Notes under the pieces: model-generated | The model's database searches: none | What the model was told of the DNA's origin: nothing | The model's input: the letters and a program-made list of their open reading frames with translations, nothing else | Position numbers and translations under genes: made by a program | Shown: positions 17,214-24,993 of the stretch, one piece after another | Layout of the letters: each line of letters starts with the position of its first letter | Position numbering within the stretch: the first letter of the stretch is position 1 | Assembly: GCA_021151605.1 (NCBI GenBank) | Contig: JAGKWZ010000028.1 | Coordinates: 1 to 35,533 of the forward strand | Length of the DNA: 35,533 bases | Origin: Verrucomicrobiaceae bacterium | GTDB taxonomy: Bacteria > Verrucomicrobiota > Verrucomicrobiia > Verrucomicrobiales > Verrucomicrobiaceae | Direction: 5' to 3'

Positions 17214-17852
17214 TCACGATTCGTTTTGTTCCGCTTGCGGTCCAAATTGCCGCAGGCGGGCCGCCATGATCACCAGATCTGCCAGTGACTCAGCCTGCAT
17301 TTTCGCCATCACTCGTCCGCGGTGGATTTTGATGGTCTTCTCGCTGGCTCCCAGATGTGCGGCCACCTGTTTATTCAGCAAGCCCGTCACCACGAGGGTA
17401 AAGACTTCACGCTCGCGGGGAGAGAGTGTTCGATACAGTTGGAGGAGATTTTGTGCCTCCCGTTTTTCTTGGTGTCGTGCCTGACTTTTGGTCAGGGCCT
17501 GATCGACCGCCGCGAGCAGCACCGTGTCTTCTACCGGTTTGGAAAGAAAATCCACGGCACCGGATTTCACTGCCTCCACACATTGATCGATGCGCCCGTG
17601 AGCGGTGAGAAAGATGATCCCCAGGGGGCTTTCACGCCTGAGAATCTGCCGCTGGAGTTCTAAACCGTCGAACTCAGGCATGTGCATGTCGAGGATGGCA
17701 CAGCCGGGTGCGTCAAGCGTCGAAGAGCTCAGAAACTCCACAGGCGACTGGAATGGACGCACTCGATAGCCAGCCGCCTGCAAAAGCCGCGTCAGTGCCC
17801 GCAGGATCGCGGCATCATCATCGACGACATAGACCTCTGGAGATTCGTTCAT
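17214..17852 (-). CDS. FixJ/LuxR-type response regulator
   Basis: A 212-residue protein with an N-terminal receiver (Asp11-Asp13, phospho-acceptor Asp55, Thr83, Lys105; FLTAHGRIDQCVEAVKSGAVDFLSKP is the FixJ-subfamily signature, in two parts around residue 95). A linker helix is followed by a LuxR-type helix-turn-helix (LSPREREVF ... NKQVAAHLGASEKTIK). It is a phosphorylation-controlled transcription regulator. Its ATG overlaps the stop of the kinase-like gene (ATGA), so the two are a coupled pair. Confidence 0.93.
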   Translation of the reverse strand: MNESPEVYVVDDDAAILRALTRLLQAAGYRVRPFQSPVEFLSSSTLDAPGCAILDMHMPEFDGLELQRQILRRESPLGIIFLTAHGRIDQCVEAVKSGAVDFLSKPVEDTVLLAAVDQALTKSQARHQEKREAQNLLQLYRTLSPREREVFTLVVTGLLNKQVAAHLGASEKTIKIHRGRVMAKMQAESLADLVIMAARLRQFGPQAEQNES

Positions 17853-18574
17853 GAGGGTTGAGTCGGGCTGAGTGGAAGTTCTATGCCCCAGGTGATCAGT
17901 TCAGGAGGTTCCTGGCTGACGAAGGTCCGCCCATGCCATGCCTGCAATTGAAGCAGTGGAGGAGGACTTTTCCCCTCCATAATTGGCAATGCACGGACCT
18001 GGAAACCGATCTTGACGAGCCCTGCCGAAAACTGCGTAGAAACACAGATCTGCCGCGCGCCGACAGGTGCTGCTTCCAGAGCCTGAAAAAGGTCCAGAGC
18101 GAGGGAGATGACGGCTCTGGTCAGTTGGGAAGAGGAAACCTGTAGCGCTGGGATGTCAGGCCCGAAGTCGGTACTCAGCAGGAACTGACGGCGAATGCAC
18201 TCTCCAGACAGCAGCCCCAGCGCTCTGGCCAAAGTCTCGTTTACTTCCAGCCCTGTCACCTCATCCTCGGCCAGTCCGAGATAGGTCCCGAGACCCTGAA
18301 GAAGAGTTTTCAGCCGGTCCACCTCATGAATGATGTCCGTCAAACTCTCCTCAACCATCGGATTCCAGGGAGATTCCTCCTTGCGGACGATGCGGACTGC
18401 TGCCAGTGCGTTGAAAAGGATCGCAGACACAGGCTGGCGGAGGTCGTGCAGCAGTGAGGCGGAAAACCCCACAGAGACACCGGCGAGACAATCCAGACTA
18501 GGGTGTGGCCCCACACGCCCGTGGAGTAGGTCCTCCGATGATTCTTTGGTGGGGATGGAGTCGGCCTTAGGCAT
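17849..18574 (-). CDS. Degenerate histidine-kinase-like protein (FixL-type H-box, no intact ATP site)
   Basis: A 241-residue cytosolic protein. The dimerisation/phospho-acceptor region is intact (LLHDLRQPVSAI, His43), as in FixL-like kinases. The C-terminal half follows the order of a HATPase domain (SQLTRAVISLALDLFQALE at the N-box position) but lacks the N-box asparagines, the DxGxG box and the G2 loop. It may thus be phosphorylated by another kinase and act as a phosphotransfer or scaffold protein for the coupled FixJ-type regulator. It is divergent from the PAS-kinase gene, with a 171-bp region containing a perfect palindrome between them. Confidence 0.8.
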   Translation of the reverse strand: MPKADSIPTKESSEDLLHGRVGPHPSLDCLAGVSVGFSASLLHDLRQPVSAILFNALAAVRIVRKEESPWNPMVEESLTDIIHEVDRLKTLLQGLGTYLGLAEDEVTGLEVNETLARALGLLSGECIRRQFLLSTDFGPDIPALQVSSSQLTRAVISLALDLFQALEAAPVGARQICVSTQFSAGLVKIGFQVRALPIMEGKSPPPLLQLQAWHGRTFVSQEPPELITWGIELPLSPTQPS

Positions 18575-18656
18575 GGCAGTGGAATATCAGGAAGCCAAGC
18601 CCCGTCAACGGGGGCTTCATGCGGTACTTCGGATCGCTCCGGGAGCAGAAGAGGCG

Positions 18657-18680
18657 TCTATAAGACTTTGGTCTTATAGA
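18657..18680. promoter_or_regulatory. Perfect 10-bp inverted repeat between divergent signalling genes, operator candidate
   Basis: TCTATAAGAC and its exact reverse complement flank a 4-nt TTTG. It sits between two genes that diverge, where no terminator is needed for either, 66 bp before the PAS-kinase start. A binding site for a dimeric regulator, such as the FixJ-type regulator encoded alongside, is the natural reading. Confidence 0.5.
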
Positions 18681-18682
18681 AG

Positions 18683-18695
18683 TTTTGAGAGCTAA
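18683..18695 (+). promoter_or_regulatory. TTTTGAGA-GCTAA motif shared with the upstream region of the methyltransferase gene
   Basis: The sequence TTTTGAGAGCTAA reappears at 23443-23456 as TTTTGAGAAGCTAA, with one base inserted, upstream of the PhcB-like gene. Here it lies directly after the palindrome, about 50 bp from the kinase start. A good -35/-10 pair could not be matched to it. Confidence 0.35.
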
Positions 18696-18745
18696 GAAAT
18701 ATAGTAAAACCAATTTATCATCGGTTACACGGTCAGTCTCCCACA

Positions 18746-20380
18746 ATGCCTGCTCCCCTCTTCATCATGTTTTTCAGCCTGCTAGGCTACGCGGCGGTCG
18801 CGTGGTTTTTGGTATGCCGCTCAATGTCGAGACAAAAGCGGTTCACCCTTCTTCTCATACCACTCGTGCCGGGCATCTGGGGTGGCATTCATGTTGGTGC
18901 CACGCTACAAACACAGCCAAGTTCGCACGAACCCGCTTCACTGCTCACAGGCTACAGCCTAATTGCTGTGATCACGATGCTGTTCTGCGCGGGCCTCATC
19001 GCCGTATTCACATCGCTACTTCAGCGCAGCCGAAAGCGGGAGCAATTGATGGCGGCGATGGCGGCAGGGCTGCGCTTTGAGGAAGCTCAGTTGCATCTTC
19101 TGGTGGCGTCGGTTTCCGGGGTATTGTGGCAGCGCTGTCCACAAAGTGGTGATTATCTCAGCTTGAGCCCTCAGGCAGAGGGATTTCTGGGCTACCAAGA
19201 GTGGAAGACGGACGCTGCTTTTTTCCGCGAACGAGTCCATCCTAAGGATCTAGTGAATGTGCGGGCGGCCTGGAGCAAATCCGTGGCCGGAATTAAGCGT
19301 TACCAGGTGGAGTTCCGGTTCCGAATGCAGAATGGAGACTACGCCATGCTTTGTGAAGATGGAGTCACCCTGCCAGACGCCAGCGGAAAGCTGACGATGT
19401 GTGGAGTGCTGAAAGACATCTCCCAGCGCCATGCCCAGTTGGAGATGCAAAATCGTCTGCACAAACAGCAGCTAGAGGCAGCCCACGAAGCCGGCAAATC
19501 AGAGATCGCCAAGAGCGTGCTGCACAACATCGGAAACGTACTCACCAGCCTGAATGTGAGCGCTAAACTGCATGTAGAAAAGTTGGCTGGTTCGCGCAGT
19601 GGAAACTTGGGCAAGGCCGCCAAGATGCTGAAGGAACACGAGGACGATCTGGCCACCTTTTTCCGTGAGCATCCTCAGGGGCGTCGCCTTCCTGGTTATC
19701 TGATCACCCTCAGCGAGCATCTGGCGGAGGAAAGCCGCCAGATGTATCTGGATGCGATGAGCATGGTGCAGCACATCGAGCACATGAAAGATGTGATTTC
19801 CCTGCAACAACTGCACGGGCGTGCATCCCAGGTGGAAGAGGCGGTGGATCTGGCCTCCCTTCTTGAGCAATCTCTGGCCCTGGAGGGGGATCTCCTGCGT
19901 GACCGTGAAATCCAAATCGAGCACCACTTCGCCGACATGCCGCCCATCATGCTGCCGAAAAACCTTATGTTGCAGGTTCTTGTGAATCTCGTGAGCAACG
20001 CTCGTCATGCCGTCTCAGCCGCAGGGGTGATGGAGAGACGCATCCTACTTTACATCACCCAGCCCCAGCCCGGCTCCGTGATGGTCGTCGTTCAGGACAC
20101 AGGCTGTGGCATCAGCAAGCCCAACCTTCAGCGGATCTTCACCCACGGCTTTACCACGCGAAAAGAAGGTAACGGTTTCGGCCTGCACCACGCCGCCCTG
20201 CTGGTGGAAGAGATGGGCGGCACCTTGAAGGCACAGAGTGAGGGCGAAGGGCATGGTGCCAGTTTCGTCCTGGAATTCCCGGCCCGCTTTGCCCCGAAAT
20301 CACTGGCTGCGGCTGTGCGCACGCATGACACCGGACCACTTTTGAGGCCTAGCAAAACTCAGGCTTCCAAATCCTCCTAA
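18746..20380 (+). CDS. Membrane PAS-domain sensor histidine kinase
   Basis: A 544-residue protein. Three hydrophobic segments (about 3-24, 33-52, 70-92) anchor it in the inner membrane. A PAS_3-like sensor domain follows at about 115-228 (VHPKDLVNVRAAW, EFRFRMQNGDY). After a coiled coil comes an unusual H-box LHNIGN (His260) with Asn264, of the 'HN' kinase type rather than HExxxP. A complete HATPase domain is present: VLVNLVSNARHAV (Asn414, Asn418), DTGCGI (Asp451) and GNGFGLH (475-481). It should be an active kinase. The next gene, a receiver-containing protein, starts 15 bp downstream and is its obvious partner. Confidence 0.92.
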   Translation: MPAPLFIMFFSLLGYAAVAWFLVCRSMSRQKRFTLLLIPLVPGIWGGIHVGATLQTQPSSHEPASLLTGYSLIAVITMLFCAGLIAVFTSLLQRSRKREQLMAAMAAGLRFEEAQLHLLVASVSGVLWQRCPQSGDYLSLSPQAEGFLGYQEWKTDAAFFRERVHPKDLVNVRAAWSKSVAGIKRYQVEFRFRMQNGDYAMLCEDGVTLPDASGKLTMCGVLKDISQRHAQLEMQNRLHKQQLEAAHEAGKSEIAKSVLHNIGNVLTSLNVSAKLHVEKLAGSRSGNLGKAAKMLKEHEDDLATFFREHPQGRRLPGYLITLSEHLAEESRQMYLDAMSMVQHIEHMKDVISLQQLHGRASQVEEAVDLASLLEQSLALEGDLLRDREIQIEHHFADMPPIMLPKNLMLQVLVNLVSNARHAVSAAGVMERRILLYITQPQPGSVMVVVQDTGCGISKPNLQRIFTHGFTTRKEGNGFGLHHAALLVEEMGGTLKAQSEGEGHGASFVLEFPARFAPKSLAAAVRTHDTGPLLRPSKTQASKSS

Positions 20381-20395
20381 ACCAACCCTACAACT

Positions 20396-22198
20396 ATGTA
20401 CTCAAACACCCGCGTGCTCATTGTCGATGACAACCCGTCCATCCGGGATGACTACAGACGTATCCTGTGCCCCTCCGCCTCAGGCATGGAGGAGTTGGAG
20501 CAGATCGAAGCCGTGCTGTTTGATGAGATGCGGGATCACCAGTCCAAGTTCCGCCCGAACTTTCAGACTGCTTTTGCCAGCCAGGGGGAGCAGGCGGAGA
20601 GCCTGGCCAGGGCGGCCATCGAACAAGGGGTGCCATTCGCTGTTGCGATTGTGGATGTTCGCATGCCGCCTGGTATCGATGGTGTGGAAACGGTAAAGCG
20701 GCTGTGGCGTGTGCAGAGTGACCTCCAGATCATTCTCTGCACTGCCTACTCTGATTACTCCTGGCAGGAGATCGTGGAAGAACTCGGTGCCAGCCACCGG
20801 CTTGTCGTGCTGAAAAAACCCTTCGACCCGATCGAAGTCCTCCAACTATGCCAGGCCATGTGCATCAAGTGGGTGGCAGAGCGGGAAATGGCCTGCCGCC
20901 AGATTGATCTACAGAGCCGCCTCATGCAGACCTCTCTACGGGCGGAAAAAATGGCGGGTGAGTTGTATCAGGAGAGGGGCTTCCGTGCAGAGCTTCATCA
21001 AAAGCGATCCGATGCGGAAATCATCGATGTGATGTCCGGCCTAGCCTCGAGCATCGCCCACGACTTCAACAATGCGCTCACCATCATCCAGGGTCATCTT
21101 AGTTCAGCGCTACTGACTCCGTCAGGGATGGTGGCCACTCTGCCAATGGAGCAGATGCTGGAGGCGGCTGAACGTGCATCTTTGCTAAGCCGACAGATGA
21201 TGGCCCTGACTTCCGAAGTGGAGGTCCCCGCGGACATGCACATCTTCAATGCGCTACCGGTGATCACCAAACAGGTCGAAATGATGGGACGCGTTCTGAA
21301 GGAAAAAGTGCGTATCGACCTTTACTACAGTGACTGCGAACACTTCATTTATGCTTCGGAAAGCCTGCTCACCCGGCTCTTGAATCTTTTGGTGATCCGG
21401 GGCCAGGAATACGCGTCTCGCGGGGGTAATCTCAGTATTACCCTCGTCAGTCAATCTTCATTAGCGAATCAGTCTGGGCAGCAAATGATGATCCATGTAT
21501 CCTTTGATCTGGCACCCGGAGCAGAGGATGCCAAGCCAGAACAGGAAATCGCAGAAAGACTGCTGTCAGCGGTAAAGCTGGCTGAAAGCCTCGGCGGAGA
21601 ACTCAAAATCAATGTCAGCACCAATCGATCATGCGTTTTTTCACTCGCGCTGCCTGAGGCCGACCCGAAACAGCCGCAGGAGGCTATGCAGCGCGTCGCC
21701 ACTGCGCGAAACATCGTCTCCAGTATCGAAAAACAGCTCATCTTCATGGTAGTGGATGATGAAAAGTCCATCTGCGACATTTTGGGTTACATCCTGACCA
21801 GCCAGGGGCACAAGGTTCTCAAAGCGCAATCCGCGATGGAAGCCTGGACTCTCTGGCAGGCGAATCGTGACGGTATCGACATGGTCATCTCAGACATCTA
21901 TCTGCCGGATGGCTTGACGGGTTTTGATCTGGCAGGTTACCTGCGCGCGTCTGCACCAGAACTTCCCATCATCTATATGAGCGGCTACCAGCCCGCCATG
22001 ATCACCGGAGGCGAGGAACTCACGGTGGGAGTCAATTATCTGACCAAACCCTTCGATGTGCTTGATCTTCTCAACGTCGTCACCAGAACTCTGGAAAAAG
22101 GGGCAGTGAATAGCGCACCTACAGCGAAACCTCTCCAGACCACTCTGGCCTCGAAGACACCAAGCAGCACCTCCATTCCTCAACTCCAAAGCCTGTAA
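20396..22198 (+). CDS. Receiver - degenerate kinase - receiver protein
   Basis: A 600-residue cytosolic protein. The first receiver (about 5-155) has an unusual insertion of some 45 residues after helix 1 (DDNPSIRDDYRRIL ... FDEMRDHQ), then Asp87, Thr116 and Lys141. The central part has an intact H-box IAHDFNNALT (His222). Its ATPase region is broken: the N-box reads NLLVIRGQEYA (Ile334 where Asn is expected), there is no DxGxG, and no G2 loop. The second receiver (about 447-565) is normal (Asp455-456, Asp500, Ser529, Lys551). It probably relays phosphate among its receivers and His222 rather than binding ATP. It follows the PAS kinase by 15 bp and the FadL-like gene begins 7 bp downstream. 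Confidence 0.85.
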   Translation: MYSNTRVLIVDDNPSIRDDYRRILCPSASGMEELEQIEAVLFDEMRDHQSKFRPNFQTAFASQGEQAESLARAAIEQGVPFAVAIVDVRMPPGIDGVETVKRLWRVQSDLQIILCTAYSDYSWQEIVEELGASHRLVVLKKPFDPIEVLQLCQAMCIKWVAEREMACRQIDLQSRLMQTSLRAEKMAGELYQERGFRAELHQKRSDAEIIDVMSGLASSIAHDFNNALTIIQGHLSSALLTPSGMVATLPMEQMLEAAERASLLSRQMMALTSEVEVPADMHIFNALPVITKQVEMMGRVLKEKVRIDLYYSDCEHFIYASESLLTRLLNLLVIRGQEYASRGGNLSITLVSQSSLANQSGQQMMIHVSFDLAPGAEDAKPEQEIAERLLSAVKLAESLGGELKINVSTNRSCVFSLALPEADPKQPQEAMQRVATARNIVSSIEKQLIFMVVDDEKSICDILGYILTSQGHKVLKAQSAMEAWTLWQANRDGIDMVISDIYLPDGLTGFDLAGYLRASAPELPIIYMSGYQPAMITGGEELTVGVNYLTKPFDVLDLLNVVTRTLEKGAVNSAPTAKPLQTTLASKTPSSTSIPQLQSL

Positions 22199-22205
22199 TC
22201 CTCCG

Positions 22206-23417
22206 ATGAAAAACACCCACTTCTCCTACATCGCCCTCCTGGCTGGTCTTCTCTGCCTGCCTAGCACAGGTCAGGCAGCAGAGTCACTATCACTTATTCC
22301 AGATTCAGCGGAGGCTCTGGGTATCGCGGGGGGGCGCTTTGCTAATCTTCAAGATGCCACCACGGCCAGAGTGGCACCAGCATCCATGCTGGAAATCGAA
22401 CAAGCCACCCTGCAGCTCAATACGGGCCTGTGGCGGTCAGACATCGGCCTTGAGTCTGCCGCTGGAATTTCCATGCACAATAACGACCCCTGGGTATTTC
22501 CAGCCAGCCTTTATGCAGTCATTCCCTTGGCTGGAAATCATGTAGCCTTCGGTCTCGGGCTTTCCACGCCTTATGGGCTCGGCTCTGAGTACTCCAAGAC
22601 TAGCCCCCTACGCTACTTTGTCCCCTATGAGTCGAGCCTCCGCACCTACAGCATCACCCCATCCATCGCCTTCCGGATTTCGGATACTGTCAGTGCGGGT
22701 CTGGGCCTTGATTTCATGTATGGAGATCTGCAGATCAACCAGCTTATTCCAGTCATTCCAGGCTTTGATGGTGAACTACGTTTTGATGCGCAAGGCTGGG
22801 GGACGAGCGGGTTTGGCAGCATCCTCTGGAAGCTAACCCCACGCCAGCGGCTATCCGTCGTCGGCCGCCTGCCCTTGCGACTGGAAATGGAAGGAGATCT
22901 CCAGGTCCGAACGCTTGGAACCACCGTCACAGACTTTGAATCCAATATGACCTTCCCAGGCTCCCTTGCGCTGGGTTACGGGATCGACCTGACCGACAAG
23001 TTCACGCTGGGCTTTGATTTCAAATGGAGCGCCAACAGTTCTCACGATGATATTCCTTTAACAGTAAAAAACGTCGCCCTGCCGCAAACCAGCCTCCCTC
23101 TGAAATGGAAGAACTCGATCGACCTCGGTGCAGGCGCGACATACAAGCTGAGTCCGTCCTGGCTGGTGCGTGCAGGCTATCTCTTTTCGGAAAACTCCAT
23201 GCCTAACAGCACCTACACGCCTTCCATTCCAGCTTATGACCGCCACATCTTCAGCCTTGGCCTTGGTTGGCGCGGAAAAAGCAATCGCATCGATGCCACC
23301 TACGGATTTATCTTCAACCCCGACAGGTCAGTCACAGGCGCGGGCAATCCAGCCTTCAACGGTACTTATCGTCATCAATGGCATGTGCTCAGCTTGAGTT
23401 TTAGCCACTTGTTTTAA
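22206..23417 (+). CDS. FadL/OmpP1-family outer membrane protein
   Basis: A 403-residue protein with a signal peptide (1-24, ending TGQA). The mature start ESLSLIPDSAEALGIAGG..ANLQDATTARVAP follows the FadL pattern of an N-terminal plug and NPA-like region. Alternating beta strands run to a C-terminal aromatic (SFSHLF), as expected for a barrel inserted by the BAM complex. FadL proteins carry long-chain fatty acids and other hydrophobic compounds across the outer membrane. Its position between kinase genes and a PhcB-like methyltransferase suggests uptake or release of a lipid signal; that is inference. Confidence 0.88.
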   Translation: MKNTHFSYIALLAGLLCLPSTGQAAESLSLIPDSAEALGIAGGRFANLQDATTARVAPASMLEIEQATLQLNTGLWRSDIGLESAAGISMHNNDPWVFPASLYAVIPLAGNHVAFGLGLSTPYGLGSEYSKTSPLRYFVPYESSLRTYSITPSIAFRISDTVSAGLGLDFMYGDLQINQLIPVIPGFDGELRFDAQGWGTSGFGSILWKLTPRQRLSVVGRLPLRLEMEGDLQVRTLGTTVTDFESNMTFPGSLALGYGIDLTDKFTLGFDFKWSANSSHDDIPLTVKNVALPQTSLPLKWKNSIDLGAGATYKLSPSWLVRAGYLFSENSMPNSTYTPSIPAYDRHIFSLGLGWRGKSNRIDATYGFIFNPDRSVTGAGNPAFNGTYRHQWHVLSLSFSHLF

Positions 23418-23436
23418 AGAAATCAGTTCGGTTTAC

Positions 23437-23456
23437 TTAGCTTTTTGAGAAGCTAA
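23437..23456. promoter_or_regulatory. 7-bp AT-rich inverted repeat containing the shared TTTTGAGA(A)GCTAA motif
   Basis: TTAGCTT and AAGCTAA flank a 6-nt loop, 20 bp after the FadL stop. The right half is part of the motif that also occurs before the PAS-kinase gene. A T-run (TTTTT) starts only 10 nt later, so a weak terminator is possible, but a regulatory site for the 118-bp leader of the methyltransferase gene fits equally. Confidence 0.35.
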
Positions 23457-23535
23457 TCATGTAAGTTTTTCGAAGTATATTTGATCGCTTCTTGTGTAGC
23501 GGGCGAAGATTTGGTCAATTGGCTAAAAAAACGAT

Positions 23536-24993
23536 ATGGCTCTCGAAATTGTCCCTTCGTCCTCCCCTTCCAGCGGCCCGCTCGCTGGAGATCGGCTTGG
23601 CATTATCTACTGCCGAAACAGCCAAGGGGCGGAGGTGCGTGGAACAATGCTGCGGCTCACTCGACACTCTGCAGTCTTCGAAGTTTACAATCCCTATAGC
23701 ATCCTCCAGCTCTCTGAGGTTCTGAGTGATTTCCAGATCAGCGTAAATGAACGCACCTTATTTTCTGGTCGCGCCATCATCAGCAATCTAGTCAACGCAG
23801 GCATCATGCTCGTCCTTGAGGCTGCCTTGGAGGAAGATGGCTGGAGAGATGTGGATATCTTTAATCCGCTGCGCTACCGCCAGGGGGTGAGTGAGGAACT
23901 ACAGGAATTTTTGAAGGATAGTTCCCGCATTTTCCGCGTGCTGCCTGACTTCAAAGTCATCGTGTCAGACATTCAGACCATACTCACGGACCTGCGGCGC
24001 TGGATGGAGCAGGTAGAACTCTGTCTGCGTTCCCTGCCATCCAATGACTTCCCTGAAGCAGAAGCATATGCCATCCGGGAGATCGAGGTGCCCGTCATGC
24101 CGACACTTTGGCCGCTTTTCCTCCGCTTCGAGCAAGTGGCTGCCCAGGTGCCTGAAGAACTCACCGGCATTCACCGCAGCTACATCAAACGTCAGATCCA
24201 CCCGCTCGTCCTGTGCTCGCCCTTCACCTACCGCACCTACCAGAAGCCTCTCGGATATGCAGGAGACTATGAAATGGTCAGCATGATGCTACGTGACCCC
24301 TACGAGGGCTGTTCCATTTTTGCCAAAGTGCTGAACCGAGCCTTCCTCGAATCGCCTACAGTCATCGCGCATCGCAATCGGATCACTTACCTCCATGAAA
24401 ACATCCGGGCCGAAACCATGCGTGCAGTGGAGAAAGGAAAACGGGCGAGCTATCTCAACCTCGGCTGCGGCCCCGCCCAGGAAGTCCAGCGCTTCATAGT
24501 CCAGGATGAACTAAGCGACCACGGGGATTTCACACTCCTCGACTTTAATGATGAGACCCTCGATTACACCACACGCACTCTGAATGATCTGCGTATCCTT
24601 CACGGCCGCAGCATCGTGCTGAATCTGAAAAAGAAATCGGTTCAACACGTGCTCAAAGACGGCACTCGTAAGGGCGGTGAAAATTACGATGTCGTGTACT
24701 GCGCAGGCCTGTTTGACTACCTCTCAGACCGGGTTTGTCGGAGACTTCTGGAGATCTTTTACTCACTACTGGCACCTGGCGGGCTTCTCATCGCAACGAA
24801 TGTCCACAGCGGAAACCCTTCACGCCAGTGGATGGAGAGCGTCATGGACTGGCACCTTGTCTATCGTGACGATGCCCAAATGCTTGGTCTCGCCCCAGCA
24901 ACAGCACCTGCTGATAACGTCTCCATCAAAGCCGATCCAACCCACGTAAACATCTTCCTCGAAGTGCGCAAACCCGACGATGCTATCGAATAA
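23536..24993 (+). CDS. PhcB-like SAM-dependent methyltransferase with PilZ-like N-terminal domain
   Basis: A 485-residue protein. Residues 15-105 look like a PilZ-type beta-barrel (VFEVYNPYSILQLSEVL) but lack an obvious RxxxR c-di-GMP motif. A helical region (about 115-225) leads to the conserved TYQKPLGYAGDYEMV (234-248), typical of the family annotated as extracellular-factor 3-hydroxypalmitate methyl ester biosynthesis (PhcB). The Rossmann methyltransferase domain follows: motif I YLNLGCGPAQE (306-316), LLDFND (334-339) and GLFDYLSD (391-398). PhcB of Ralstonia methylates a 3-hydroxy fatty acid to give its quorum signal. The same reaction is inferred here because of the adjacent PhcS/R- and PhcQ-like genes. 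The 3' end overlaps the hybrid kinase gene by 14 nt. Confidence 0.82.
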   Translation: MALEIVPSSSPSSGPLAGDRLGIIYCRNSQGAEVRGTMLRLTRHSAVFEVYNPYSILQLSEVLSDFQISVNERTLFSGRAIISNLVNAGIMLVLEAALEEDGWRDVDIFNPLRYRQGVSEELQEFLKDSSRIFRVLPDFKVIVSDIQTILTDLRRWMEQVELCLRSLPSNDFPEAEAYAIREIEVPVMPTLWPLFLRFEQVAAQVPEELTGIHRSYIKRQIHPLVLCSPFTYRTYQKPLGYAGDYEMVSMMLRDPYEGCSIFAKVLNRAFLESPTVIAHRNRITYLHENIRAETMRAVEKGKRASYLNLGCGPAQEVQRFIVQDELSDHGDFTLLDFNDETLDYTTRTLNDLRILHGRSIVLNLKKKSVQHVLKDGTRKGGENYDVVYCAGLFDYLSDRVCRRLLEIFYSLLAPGGLLIATNVHSGNPSRQWMESVMDWHLVYRDDAQMLGLAPATAPADNVSIKADPTHVNIFLEVRKPDDAIE

